Below, piece by piece: positions 26,292-39,107 of a DNA stretch of 55,000 nt. Source of the DNA: Chrysomallon squamiferum (Eukaryota; Mollusca; Gastropoda; Neomphalida; Peltospiridae); assembly GCA_012295275.1 (NCBI GenBank), contig CM022670.1:34387801-34442800 (forward strand), read 5' to 3'. The notes below the pieces were generated by a model. That model did not search any database, had not been told where the DNA came from, and saw only the letters and a list, made by a program, of their open reading frames with translations. The position numbers and the translations under genes were made by a program. Position 1 is the stretch's first letter, and each line of letters starts with the position of its first letter.

Positions 26292-27842
26292 ATATACTTA
26301 TTTGTTCTGAATAATTCACTTAAACATCTGGTTCAGACAGTTAATAAATTTCTGTTTATCTTTCCCAGTGTATTCTAAAATGCCTGCCAATGCCAAGCAT
26401 TAAATTAATGCACCAACACTTATAAAATTATTTCAACTCAATTCAGGTGATTAAAATAATCAAATTTAGCCATTAAAAGCCTATAAAGATATGAGTTAAT
26501 TAGCTTGTGATAGAGAAACTGATATACAAGACAGTTAAATAAAGCTTACTTGTCTGTACAAGTGATAGAACAGACAAATAGCAGCAAATGCAAATGGAAG
26601 AAGATGGGATAAACATATTTCTTTTTATTATAATCCAATAAAACTAACTGTATTGTCAAAGATGTTGCCTTTGTTCACAGATGATTATTATTATTATACA
26701 TGATACCAATTTACACATTTCTATACATGATAGCATATCCCAATGGATAATGTTGTAGTAAAGATACTGACACATGATAGTTCCTGCCAGTTATTTCCCA
26801 TTCCTATAAATTACCCAACACTGACATATCAAACTTTATGTTCTTTCCTGTTTATGAGAAGGTGCAAATGAAACACTCTTTGCTACTAATTTGTAAAAGT
26901 GGTCCATGAAAACCATAACTTAATTATTGGTGGAGTTTGGGCTAATTTTTAGGTGTATTGGTGGTGGTCATATTTTTTCTCTTTTTCTTTTCATTTAAAA
27001 AAAAAAATTATTTGTTGTAGACAGATGTAGAGATGTAGATGGATGGATGTTATTTTAACAAGTAAAATGTTAATGGTACTGGTTAAATGAACCATTCATC
27101 AAACTTAGACTAAGAAGCATGTAATACACCTGGTCATTGTCAGAAATCGTTTTGTGGTTTGTTACTGCTTCTGCTCATACATGTGAAAATCAGTTTGAAA
27201 ATATCTGTAAAAACTAATTTATCACACAGTTCCCAAACACAGCGGTGCAGGTGATGTTACTTGATGCATCATTTAACTATAAACAAAAGAAAATGGATAC
27301 ACTGGTTTTATTAACTTCAGCTGAACCGTATATAAATCATTTTAATTTATGAAGCCTTTTTTATAATCCATTTACAACATCCATTTGTCAAAAATTGTAA
27401 AAACGTTTTTGAAAAACCTTTTTAGAGACCGAGAAAAAAAAACTTTTTTTACAAAATGACAGAAAAAAGGGTGTTGAGGGTGACAATTACAGTTAAAATG
27501 ATGTAATAAATCTTGTGTGGAAATTGTGTGAGTAATTGTATCCCTGTTGAGAGGGGAGTTTGAGCCCCATGTTGTGTCTTGCTGTTGATCCTATTAGTCA
27601 GATTCAGCCTGGGTGTAACAGATAAATAACACATGTATTTCACAGTATTTTGATGTATAATGTCGTCACTACGGAGGTAATATTTCAGTCTTTATTCAAG
27701 GCTTAATCACCTGTAGGGGCTTTAAATACGCTAATGCAGATCTGTGCTTTTAACTTATTTATTTTAATATTGTAAAAACAAACTCTGACCAGTAGATTTA
27801 ATAATGTGTGTGAATATAATCGGGTTTAATCTTCAATATGAA

Positions 27843-27882
27843 GGAAAAAAAAAAAAAAAAAAAAAATAATAATAATAATAAT
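27843..27882 (+). repeat. poly-A followed by (TAA)n
   Basis: A run of about 24 A residues leads into five TAA units. Confidence 0.9.
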
Positions 27883-29879
27883 GTGGCCTAATGTGTGTGA
27901 AAATAAAAATAAAATATATGAATATATAATAAGAGAATATGTTTATAAATAAATATTTTAATACATGTATGAATGTAAAAAATGTAACATGCTTAAAATA
28001 TGGATGAAAAATAAACTGAATATGTGTGGATGGGTGGATAATAAGTAATAAAATTTATATAGGTAAATAATAAATTTATAATAGACTTAATATATGAAAC
28101 TTCAAGTTCAAAACAAAATAATTAATTATACACTTTATTTCAGACATTTAATTATTTATAAACCTACATCTGAATATGTACCACTTTAAGAATTACAAGG
28201 AAGTTCAAAGGAAATTATAAAATTCATCCATTTTTCACAAATTAAGCAGAAAACTTTCAAGTAAAGTAAAAAAAAAAAAAAAAACCAGTAGAAAAGTGTG
28301 GTTTTGGCTGAAGCTCAAGTTAATCAAAAGTTCAAACACTCAAAAACAGAAGAAAAAAAAACTGAGATTAAAATACATTTAATCAAGCATTTAGAGTTCA
28401 TTTTGATCTTAGGTTTTGACTGAAGATAATCTTTATTTCTATAAGTATGTGTGTATATGATTTGTGTAGATGTGTATGTTTATCTGGTCTGTATCAAGAT
28501 TTTATTGGCCAACATAGATAAATTCCAGTTAAAAATAAAACATCAAAAAAACATTTTATGATAAACATCGAAAATTAAAATTCATAAACTTTTAATAACT
28601 AATAGAAAATTCAACCAGTAAATCAACCACTTTGGGCCATATTTTCACAAACATCTGATTGTCAGTCCTTTAATGATGATTACAGACAGCTGTTTTTGTT
28701 GTGGCAATATTGTATCATCTACCCACCCCTTGCTTGTGGCCTTTGTAAAGATGCTATCACTGCCAGAACCCTGCCAGAAGTATGTCAAATGAGACTGAAA
28801 CCTTAGACTGATTTAACTTCAATTCACAGCCACCTTTCACTTGTAAACAGTTGCATGTTGCATTGTGAGGAGGGAGCTGTGGGGAATCTCAGAGGAGAAG
28901 CCAGGCTGTGATGTCTGACAGATGTACAAACAGACTGCAGGATAATTTGACACAGGGTGTACACATCATCAAGAGGATCACTTGGTGGTCTGGAGCAGTC
29001 GCTGAACATTTGGAAGACGTGAAAGTCAATTATCATTTATAAAATCTCTTAGTTATGATAACACTTGAATAGGTGTTAAGGAAATATCGTTTATTGCATA
29101 ATAAATTTAAAATTGTATGTGTGTGTTTGCAGAGAGAGAGAGAGAGAAAGAGACAGAGCAGGCACACACCCAGACGTGTACACACAGACACTCGCACACA
29201 TTTGCTATATACAGTATACGGTTCTATCCAGTATATTCCTCTTAGACTAATTAGTTGACACAAAATAAGATGTAAGGGTTTTTTCATATTATTATATTTG
29301 TAGGGTTTAGAACAGGCATAATCTAACACACAGACCATTCAGTCACTAATGGTATGTTACTAGCATACATCACTACTAAATGATCCAAACTGATTTCTGA
29401 TTTCTTTGGGTTTAAACCACTCAGATTTTCAGTTCTTCATTTATCACTGTAATCTTTTTCATAACTATATTTCTATTTGTTACATAATTTCTATTCAGTA
29501 ATTCATGTTCTGCTATTTTCTCTGGCTCTGATTTGATTTCTGTCTTTTCATTTTTTATCTTTTTAGCTAATTATGTCTTTTGATGTGGTAAAGAAACATA
29601 CATTTTTACTTTATATTAATACTTAAGTATTACCAGGGTTTGTATTATTACATTCAAAGATGTGAACTTGTTTAATGTTGAATCACGCCATTATTTAAAC
29701 ACCATACAGTCCAAAACAATTCAGTACTTCATAAAGCATTCTGAAGTGAAAATGCCTTAATCTATACATCATCATTAACTTAGAACTACACTGCAGAAAT
29801 AAAGATAATTTTTGAATTCTGTGACACTCATAAACTTTGTAGTTAAACTGATACACAGACAAATACTAGGTGGTCTTCA

Positions 29880-30180
29880 GTGGACAAGCAACCATCTTTG
29901 CTGGCACCAAGCACCCAACTGGGAATCAATTCAAGTGTTCATCTAGGTATTTACTCTTTTAGCAGCTGCGCAGGCCAGGAATGCTATAATGACCTGTGGT
30001 CAGTTGGTCTTGAGGGCTTTTTACCTTGGTTTCCTCCAGTTTACATTGTAAACCTGTGCACAGGGGAATGCGGGGAAACTGTTAACATATGTTGAACACC
30101 GATACCTGGGTTTTTACTCTTGTACTCCATCAGAGCTTCACTCTAGGGAGTGAAAACTCTGCTGGCAGATCAGCCATACT
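29880..30180. repeat. possible decayed interspersed repeat
   Basis: This segment is less AT-rich than its surroundings and contains gggctttttaccttggtttcc followed by tccagtttacattgtaaacctg. That recalls the ggtttcctcc block found in many short interspersed elements of marine invertebrates (from memory, not searched). No clear tRNA-like head or tail was identified. The open frame 29880-30095 across it is not gene-like. Confidence 0.25.
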
Positions 30181-30857
30181 TATCATGATTTACATACTTG
30201 CCTTGTGACAGCATTAAGACTAAATGTATGGAGACAGAATTGTTTATGAGCCAGATAAAAGAAACAAATGTGGTGAAAAACAATCAAAATTATGTTAATA
30301 ATTATCAAAAGTATAAGATCTTAACACTGTTCAAGGATAATCAAATAAAATTATCAAATATGATTATTCTATATTCTTCTGATAGTGTTTAATTTTTTTT
30401 ATTATTTTAGAAGTATGTTTATATTCAATATCATCATTAGACTGATTTCTAAATAGCTTTTTCATATTTATTTTCCAGTGGCCCTTTTATAAATGCAGCT
30501 TTATCCAGATATTTCTAACAAATGCTGTACTTCCCATAATTTTTTCTAATGCTTTGTTAAGTACTAACAATTGACTAAATTTTGAATGGAGAACTTTTTT
30601 TAGTTCCTTATCTTTTAACTTAATATGTTCTACTCTGTTTATAATCACTTAGTTTATAATCATATAATTTCATTTAGAAGACACTAATAGAGAAGATCAG
30701 ATAGTCCCTGAGCACTGTAAGGTGTTTTCACTTGTATCATCAACCTTTCTTCAGAGCTGTAAAGAATGAAGACTTGAATAACATCTTTCTTTTTTTCACA
30801 TCATATTTAACACCCTTTAACTATATCTCTTCTCAAAACGCTTTGTGTTGTTTTCAG

Positions 30858-31112
30858 GAAACCCACAGTGTGTGAGAAGTACAATGGAAATGTGTGCAAG
30901 CACATCCTGGGAGACAGAAACGTCTACTACAACCAGTCTCTGGACGACCCTGCGGGGGACCCAGAGATGCTGGTGGAGAGTCTGCTGGCCGACATGAACG
31001 CCTCCAAGTTCTCTGCTCTGTGTCAGGACGCAGCTGAAAAGATTCTTTGTCACTACGCCTTCCCTGACTGTGTCCCCACTGAAGTGAAACCAGAGCCCAG
31101 AACAGTGTGCAG
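30858..31112 (+). CDS. Musk: MuSK-like receptor tyrosine kinase, first exon of the Frizzled-type cysteine-rich domain
   Basis: This exon encodes residues 116-199 plus split codons at both ends (phase 2 in, phase 2 out; 255 nt, so symmetric). Six of the ten CRD cysteines are here: Cys120 (TVCEKY), Cys128 (NVCKH), then SALCQ, ILCHY, PDCVP and TVCR at Cys199. The order and spacing fit the Frizzled/ROR/MuSK domain, which binds Wnt-type ligands in relatives. The opening VCEKYNGNVC parallels vertebrate MuSK. Sequons occur at NQS and NAS. Acceptor ttttcag precedes it and donor GTAAAT begins at 31113. A GTG at 30868 opens a longer apparent frame but is internal. Confidence 0.95.
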
Positions 31113-33135
31113 GTAAATGATTAAAATGATTTATATCTTCAAATATAAGATTTTGTGTGCATTTTGAAGACTTTTGCTGTTTTGTTTTGTTTTGTTTTTG
31201 TGGTATTTTTTTAGGGTATGTGGGAGTGAGATTCTTATATTATACATTGGAACCTGACCAAAAACTATTGTCCTGTCATCATTATACAAACAATAGAGCC
31301 TTAAAACACATAAACATCATAGTAATCTTTATGATGTCAGTGATCTGCATTTTTTGATAATATGATTTTTGTGGACACATAATAATAATGTATGTAAAAA
31401 TTATCTTTGTGAATTAAGATATTAAAATATCCCATTTTTATTTTCTGTAGAAATAATGAATTAAAGAAAAAGTTGTAGTTTTTAAAATAAGGACAAGGAT
31501 ATGCAGACCCTTTGAGCAATGATAACAGAAGTTTTGACATGTATCTTCATGTTCAGTAGCTTTGGAGTCTTCCAGAAATTCATACCATTTTAAACTCTTT
31601 TTTTTTTCTCTTCATTACACATTGACCATTAACTGTATCTACATATTCTGAGTAGCTGTGTCCATCATTCATATGTTGTACAGTTTTAAAAAGAAACTTA
31701 AATAAACAGAAACGATGAGATACACCCAGAACAAGGCCAGGTGTTTCTTTTTCTCACTGTAAGTATCACCACATTTTCTTCAGTATGAAAACTAATGACT
31801 ATACACTGATCATTACCAAGCAGTTGTTGTTTGTTTTCAAAGTGTCATCAGTTGACTCAGTATACAAGTGTTATGTTAGGTTGTTCCATGACATGTACAT
31901 AGCAAGGAAAAGGAGAAGATGATGTTTGAAAGTCAAATGTTTATTCTGGAGATAACTGACAAGCAGAAAGCAAATATTGCTTGGTAAGAATGACGTCTCC
32001 ATTGCAGAAATAACAGAAGTGGAAAGCAAGAGAAAAATGACAGTTCACTGTTGTTGAAATCAGATACTGCTTGGTTTAAAAATGATGTTTTTGTCTGGAA
32101 TTTTCTGCTGTCACATCCTGAGAGCCACTGATTGAGGAAATGACAGATCCGCAAAACAGAAGGGAAAAAAAGATTGTTAAAACATCTAAGTTTATTGAGT
32201 CGTTAAGGAGACAGCATTTTGGCTTGATTTTTTTTTTTATTTTTTTTTTCAAATTTTAAAAAGAAGGAATAAAGAATTCTTTTAAACTTCCTGAGTGTTG
32301 TGGAAAATTAATTATTCAGACCAGTGAAGCAGATAAAACTGAACATTAAAAGTGCATTGTCATTAAATATGGCAGACTTAGTCAGATTTGTCCTGTCTCT
32401 CTAGAGAGACAAATTACCTTACAAGTACAAAATGAAAACAAATTTTAGAAACATGAACTCCTTAATTTGTTAAAGAGAAAAAAAAAAAAAACGTTTCAAC
32501 GTGTTCAGTATCCCAGGAGTTTTATTTTTCTATTTTTTTAATTATTATTACCATGATTAGTATTGTTGTTGTTGTTAATATTTATTTTGATTTAAGAAGG
32601 GAAGCTTAAGAACAGCAGAAAGAAGTCTTTAATTTGTCAGAATTAAAAACACATTGTAAATGACATATAATACTTAATATTTACTGGTTTTCATTTTTTT
32701 TTATTAAGATGAACAATAGTTAAACATTCAGTCTATAAAATTTTCATCATTAGAATCTTAGTTATATATATGTACTGTCATTAACTGGAACCTGAAAAGT
32801 GAAAATTGTCTTTATAATAATTGTGAACAGCAGCCAGAACTAATAATTTAAAAAAAAACTCAAAAGATGCATTGAAACAACACATTTTTATGATGTCAAG
32901 TTATGGCTTGTTATTGCTGGAATCTTAGAACCTGTTAACAAAATTTTAAAAAATTTGACTTCATCATATGTTTATGATTAAATTCCATTTCCTTTTCTTT
33001 TACAAGTTCGTAAAATATAACATTTATTTGTTTTTCTTTTTTCTTTTTGAGCAGAGGGAGGGGTCAGGGTTTCATTTATTTTTCTTTCTTATTTTTAAGT
33101 TTTAAGAGGCTCAAATAAGAGATGATTAAAAATGG

Positions 33136-33800
33136 CAGTTGGTGATTTCTGTGATAGCTGTGATGTTGTGTGTTGTAACTGTAACAGAATGTAAAGTGTT
33201 GCTGTGTAAATGTAAGCTGGTGATTGCTGTGACAGCTGTGTGTTGTAACTGTAACAGAATGTAAAGTCTTGCTGTGTACATGTAAGTTAGTGATTTCTGT
33301 GACTGCTGTGACAGCTGTGTGTTGTAACTGTAACAGAATGTAAAGTCTTGCTGTGTACATGTAAGTTAGTGATTTCTGTGACAGCTGTGTTGTAACTGTG
33401 TGTTGTAACTGGTGAACAGCTGTGTGTTGTAACTGTAACAGAATGTAAAGTCTTGCTGTGTAAATGTAAGTTGGTGATTTCTGTGACAGCTGTGATGTTG
33501 TGTGTTGTAACTGTAACAGAATGTAAAGTCTTGCTGTGTAAATGTAAGTTAGTGATTTCTGTGACAGCTGTGATGTTGTGTGTTGTAACTGTAACAGAAT
33601 GTAAAGTCTTGCTGTGTAAATGTAAGTTAGTGATTTCTGTGACAGCTGTGAAGCTGTGTGTTGTAACTGTAACAGAATGTAAAGTCTTGCTGTGTAAATG
33701 TAAAATGTTAGTGATTTCTGTGAACAGTCTTGCTGTGTAAATGTTGGTGATTTCTGTGACAGCTGTGATGTTGTGTGTTGTAACTGTAAGTCTTGCAGGG
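33136..33800 (+). repeat. 78-bp minisatellite, about eight copies
   Basis: The block gtaacagaatgtaaagt recurs at 33181, 33251, 33330, 33433, 33513, 33591 and 33669, with partial copies to about 33800. The commonest spacing is 78-80. Each unit also has ttgctgtgtaaatgtaag and gtgatttctgtgacagctgtg. Because 78 is a multiple of three, long open frames exist on both strands (246 and 192 codons on minus, 95 on plus). Their translations simply repeat and resemble no known protein. Confidence 0.92.
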
Positions 33801-34269
33801 TTGCTAGTGTTGACAAGCAGAGTTAAGACTTCAATCACTTTAACAGCCAGCACAGTCTGGGGCAACCTGTTCTCAAACTCAAAAAAAAAAAAAAAAAAAA
33901 AAATGGCTGGAATTTCTGTTTCCTATAGACTTTAAAATATTGTAACCAGATATGGAAATAATGTTTTTTAAGTGGTTAAATATTTATATAACAGATGATA
34001 CTGCTCTTGAGAGATAAAGAAAGGTTGTTTGTTTAAAAACAAATGCTGTTGAAATAGGAATAGATTTTAAACATTGTTAAATGTATACAGCAAGAATCTG
34101 ACAGAGTTTACTGATAGGTGTTGTTACTTAATCTAAACTAGATTAATTGAAAAATCGTGATTGAGAATTTTTGAAATCTCAGCAGAATTGTTGTATGTTT
34201 TTGGTTTTGTTTGTGTAATTTCTTTTCTTTTAGTAGATAACGTTTTTCCCTTGATGGTTTTCTAAATGG

Positions 34270-34385
34270 TTCATTTTTTTTTTTTTTTCAAGCAAAATGT
34301 TTTTTTTTTTTTTCCCTTTATTTTATATTTTTTTTTTTTTTTTTTATTTTTTTTTTTATCATTATTTTTTTATATATATATATTC
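34270..34385 (+). repeat. T-rich low-complexity tract ending in (TA)n
   Basis: Several poly-T runs of 12-20 bases are broken by short spacers and followed by a short TA run. Confidence 0.85.
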
Positions 34386-35282
34386 TATTCTATTTCAAAA
34401 ATATTCACTAGATATGACAAAATATATTATCATTAACATTCTCTAATAGTCATATTTCCAACTATTGTTCTGATTGTGTATCAAAGACTGTGGTATGTGC
34501 TGATTTGTCAGATGAAATACATAAACTATTTTTGCTGTAGAAAATCATCAACTAAACAATAAATCATTAAACTGTTAAACAAATATTTATTTCTTTTGCC
34601 TTGCTCTGCTTTTCATTTGACACAAACATATACATATTTTTCTCTCATGAAAATCTTTTCAGTTTCTGCATAAGCTTCAGGAGTGGCTGTGAAAGCAGCT
34701 GTTACAATTATAACATGTAGATATTTATTAGCAGATACTTGGAGGAAAAAAATCAAAAGGAAAAAAAAAAAAAAAAAAAACCTAAACAATATTTGCTTAA
34801 AGGACAACAATTTAGCATATGTAGATGTAAACCGAAGCCATGAGAAATTAACCAAATCCCATGAGTATTTGTTTGACTTTTTACTATGATGTTTTTTCCT
34901 GCCCTTTTTTTTTTTTCTCTCAACCAGATAGTGTTTCCTTCTCAAGGGAATTGATAAAAGTGGGAAAATTAATAATTAGTCTACACTGACCCAGCATGCG
35001 GTCTGACTTGTTGCAAGATGTGAGTTCACACAGGTGACAGGATCCGACTGGCTGGGTGGGGGGGGGTGTTCCTGCTAGCAGCTTTACAAATCTCTCACTT
35101 AGTGCCGGTGGTGAGAATAAAATAATTTTACAAATTGTCCAATTTGTTTCCTTTGGGATTTGCAGTGTTGTTTTTCTATGAGAGAGGTGGGGGTGGGATT
35201 GGTAGATGGTTTTTTACGTTTTCTTGTTCTAAGAATTCAGTATGTTGTAAAGATAAGCTGACAAATTAAAGTGGTTAAAGAT

Positions 35283-35640
35283 TTTGTATTGTCATGGGGG
35301 AATGGAGGGGAGAGGGATAGGAGAAAGGGGGGTGGAGATGAAGGTGTGAGAGATTATGTGAGAAATTGGTTTTAATGTATCTGAGTAGTGAATGAGGGTG
35401 AGAGAAAGAAAGAGAAATGGAGAAGGAGGATGAAAGAAACCTATGTTTTAATAATACAGTGAGTGATTGAGTGAATGACTGAATAAATGAAGGAGAAATA
35501 CGAGAGAAAGAAGAGGAAGGAGGGAAGGGGAGAGAAGAGAATATATGAGAAATGGATGAATGATTATACATTCAATTAGTGTATGAGAAGGGGGGAGAAA
35601 AAGAGAGAAAGGTTTCAAGATTGAAAGACAGAGACAAAAA
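35283..35640 (+). repeat. purine-rich (GA/GGA) tract
   Basis: The plus strand is strongly purine-biased for about 350 bases, with gagagaaagaaag, ggagaagg and ggggagag blocks and scattered pyrimidine interruptions. The Ser/Pro/Phe-rich minus-strand open frame 35275-35571 is the shadow of this bias. Confidence 0.75.
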
Positions 35641-36538
35641 AAAATCTAATTGTATAAAAGTTGTTGCTTAAAAAAAAATGTCTTGACATCTGAAGATATT
35701 GGATTTAAACTGGTTTGGACAAAAAAAACTTTAACTTTTCAACATAATGTCTCTGCAGGATGCAGTCTGGGATTTGTTTTGTGGTTTTTTATGTTCATGT
35801 TAATTTTCCTGCCACAGCTTGTGTTTTGAAATTTTAAGCATGAACAAGATTCCATGTTAATTGTTGATGTTAGGGAAAAAATGGGTAAAATCAGTCAGAA
35901 TGAGTGGCAGTGTAAATTATTAGTTTGAGCCAAACTGAGACTTTTGTAGAAAATACATAGACAAGATTATCTTTGTCAGTCACAGTTCACTGATTAGTAT
36001 GAGACAGTACATATTTTTTCAAGTTTTTTATTTCATTTTTATTTTTCAGAAAAATAATGTTGAACAAAAAAAATTAAAAAATTAAAAAAACAAAATAATA
36101 ATTATAATAATAATAATAATAATACTGGGTATTCTTACAATACTTACTTTACAATATGAACCAACGCAGAAAAAATATTCGTTTAAAGCATTTAATAAAA
36201 CAATGTAATTTATCTTTCAGTGTATAACACAAACACACAAACACACACACACTTAATTTACAAGAGTTTACTTTTTATTTATAAATGGTAAAACCCAATG
36301 CCATGCAGCTGTAAATAAAATGTGTTGAATGCATTATTAAATAAAATATTTCCTTTACTTTTGTTTTTATAATGTCAAAAATACATGCAACAAAGTTTCA
36401 TTCTCAAAATAACCATTTGAAACCACTTCATAAAATATTACTGTTACCCTTTCAATTAATAATTATATTTAAAATCTACAAATATTCTTTATTATTATAT
36501 TAAAAAATTACTAAAATTTTTGAATTTTGTTATTTTAG

Positions 36539-36732
36539 GGAGAGCTGCCATGCGACTCAGATTCTGTTGTGTTACCGAGAGTGGGCCATGGTGGATGAGA
36601 ATCGTCGAAACCCGACTGTGCTGCAGTCTGACAGCTACTTCCAGCTACCCGAGTGTTCCAGTCTGCCCAGCAAGTACAACAGCAGCTGCACAGAGGCTGA
36701 GATATTCGAGAGAGAGCCACACGAAGTCACAA
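36539..36732 (+). CDS. Musk: MuSK-like receptor tyrosine kinase, second exon of the Frizzled-type cysteine-rich domain
   Basis: This exon encodes residues 201-264 plus split codons (phase 2 in, phase 1 out). It supplies the last four CRD cysteines: Cys203 (ESCHA), Cys211 (LLCYREW), Cys239 (PECSSLPS) and Cys250 (NSSCTE), for ten in all between Cys120 and Cys250. The CYREW...VPEC-like arrangement and CSSLPS parallel vertebrate MuSK (CAKEW...PECSKLPS, from memory). Asn-Ser-Ser gives a sequon near the end. Acceptor ttttag and donor GTACGT (36733) are good. An acidic linker (EAEIFEREPHEVT) leads to the kringle. Confidence 0.95.
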
Positions 36733-38098
36733 GTACGTGTTTCAATAACGAAGTAAATTGTGTAAATGTGATTGTGGGAACCTCATCCTTGTGTTTGACT
36801 GATAATTGTTTTAATATTTATAATAAGATGAAAAGAATTTACCAAAATTTGTCTGTTTTGTGTGTGTGTGTGTAGGTTAATATACTTAACAAAACAGAAA
36901 CAGACATTCATATTTGTCTTCTGTTATTAATGTACACACATTTCCAAACAATATTTTTTTAATACATTTTATTCATTCAGTAAGTTATACAAGATCTTAT
37001 TCTGAACATCTTTTTCTTCTGAAAATCTCACCTCTAAATGTATATGTGTATAATTCAGCAAGCCCATCACCTCATATAAAACTATTTTTCAAAAAATAAC
37101 ATGGCTTAGATGGGATTTTAGCAAGCACCAAGGTGTTACATAATTGACTGTCTTAATAATTAGGAGATGTACTGCATAGTTAAAATAATTGTAAATGGGG
37201 TGCATCTAATTTCTTCCTCCCTGCATTACTTACCAGGTATGTAAGTTCATTTATTCTAAGTAGATAATTAGATGTGTATTTAGGAAATAACTGCATCACT
37301 GTTTTATTTCCTAGTATGAAAATGAAGGTGTGTATCTCTATCTATCTATCTGTCTGTCTGTTGGTGGTGAAAATAGTTTGCCTGTTTTAAATTCATAAAC
37401 TCGCATAAAAAAAAAAAACTTTAAAAAAAAACTATTTTGTATATGTCTATAGAAGCCATTAATTAAGCTGCAGTAATTAAATTACTTCAAAAATTAATTT
37501 TTACTAAACTTCTGAGAATGTTTAGTAAACATAACTGAGAAAATATGCATAATTCTAAAAAAAAAAAACTGGCCATTTTCAAATACACAGTTGGCTGTAC
37601 TACAGTATGTACAAAAATCTTCTCTTCATAAAAACTGTTTTGAGAAAGAAAGAAAAAAATAAATATCTCCAAATCTTTAGTAAAAACATAATCTCTTATA
37701 ATAAACAACCAGGCTTTATTAGAAATTCTTCATAAACATCAACAATCTGTTTCCACACGCTAATCACAGCAAAGACGAAACCTGAATAGCATTCTAATTG
37801 ATGTGTTTACTGGGCTAGATAGGGGTATTAATACCACAGTGTTGTTATGAAGGTTCCAGCATGTACAGATAATGCCTGATGTTAATCTGTAAACAGATAC
37901 ATGGGAGTGGAAATAACAGGGCCATCCATTAACACAAATGAGACTTCAGTTTACTTAATTTGTTGCAGTTAACCCCAACACACACTGGCATGTACCTAGA
38001 TTAGACCTATCTCTCCTGTCAGGATCAGTAGCTGATAGTTCTGACCAGCAAGTCTTCTTCTCTTCCTCTCTGAAATAATCAGCAGTTGCTGTTAATTA

Positions 38099-39095
38099 AA
38101 TAACCTGTCAGTGAAATATGTTGATGACCACACGAATAAAATGATAGCCAATGTAAAAAGGTGGCTGTGTTTGTAAGGGGAGATAACTCTAATAGCATAT
38201 CTATAAAGGGAGATGGGGACTAAAGTTTGGTGTAAATTGCTGAATAAATAACCTGTCAATGAAATATGTTGATGACCCCTGAAATATGGAGATTTCCAAC
38301 ACACAAGTGATTCTGTCGTTGGGGGAGATAACTCTTGAGGCTTGCTGCAGAAGATATGGTTGTAATCCTCAAGGAGAATGCAGAATAAAGTCTGGTCTAA
38401 ACTGATAAATGAATAACCTCTCACAGAAGTATGTTGATGATCACTGGATTATAAAGATAACAACCCCATAAGATGATTCTGTATCTGGGGAAGATAACTC
38501 TTGAGTCATGTTTGTATCACACCTAATGGTGGAAATGCAGATACGTAGATTTGGTGTAAACTGATAACTAAATAACCCCTCACAGAAATACGCTAATAAC
38601 TACAGGAACATTTCAGCAAGAAACACAGACCAGAGGAATCCAATTAATTAAGGAAAATAGCTCTGGTTTTATAACACTGAAACTTAGAAGACCACACAGA
38701 ATAAGGTCTAATGCCAATCTTTCACTGATCTGACCTTAGCTACAAGTTTGGATGTTTGATTCAAATCAGAATCTTTGCTTACAGTAAATGTACAGAATGT
38801 ATGGAGATGATTTATAACAGAGTAAAAGTTTAGTAAATAATCAATGAACCAACCTCTTATTAAAAATTTGTTGATAATCAGATAAGATAATCATTATAAT
38901 ATTAATCTGTTTATAAATTTTTATTGAAGGTCATTCATGGGTGAAATACACAAAGTAATATGTCTATGATCTTTATATTATTACAAAATCATTTTAGTAT
39001 GAAGATTTTCAAAAATTCTGCAGTGAAAATTATTTATGCATATAACATTTCATTTAAATTATTGTTTAACCTGTCAAAGAAATATGATAGTGACC
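38099..39095 (+). repeat. diverged tandem repeat of about 150-165 bp
   Basis: The marker aataacctgtcagtgaaata and its variants start at 38099, 38247, 38412 and 38571. Each is followed by tgttgatgac and a later gggagataactct block. More decayed versions are seen near 38851 and 39066. The array runs straight into the 26-bp minisatellite at 39108. Confidence 0.8.
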
Positions 39096-39107
39096 ATGTC
39101 CACAAAA

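Larger units (their letters stand above)
17681..30857 (+). other. 13.2-kb intron between microexon and CRD
   Basis: No exon is recognised. It contains the separated inverted repeat around 18014-19251, an ATCC tract, an A/G-rich array near 19800-20000, (CA)n at 22103-22133, (TA)n at about 25396-25431, (TG)n at 26264-26291 and a poly-A/(TAA)n tract at 27843-27882. Two related AT-rich segments (about 17835-17970 and 18236-18330) share acctgc-tt-acaa-accacc-tgc and gccataa-like blocks. Less repetitive islands lie at about 20100-20470, 25600-25930, 27490-27760 and 28630-29040. The segment 29880-30180 looks like a decayed interspersed element. Open frames such as 25004-25237 plus, which has a hydrophobic start, lack family features and a usable splice context. 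Confidence 0.65.
31113..36538 (+). other. 5.4-kb intron within the CRD
   Basis: No exon is recognised. The main contents are the 78-bp minisatellite (33136-33800), a poly-A run (33881-33903), T-rich low complexity (34270-34385), a purine-rich tract (35283-35640) and a small (CA)n (36229-36252). The segment 31860-32160 has two loosely similar copies of a block containing tgacaagcagaaagcaa and a later gaagtggaaagcaag form. Long open frames in 33076-33865 come from the minisatellite. Confidence 0.75.

Noticed and set aside
30868-30870. GTG as a start of a short CRD protein
   Set aside because: It is an internal Val codon of an exon in frame with upstream exons through the microexon.
33076-33865. 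246-, 192- and 95-codon open frames
   Set aside because: They arise from a 78-bp tandem repeat whose period is a multiple of three; the translations merely repeat and both strands are open.
35275-35571. Ser/Pro/Phe-rich minus-strand 98-codon frame
   Set aside because: Complement of the purine-rich tract; low complexity, no start or domain evidence.
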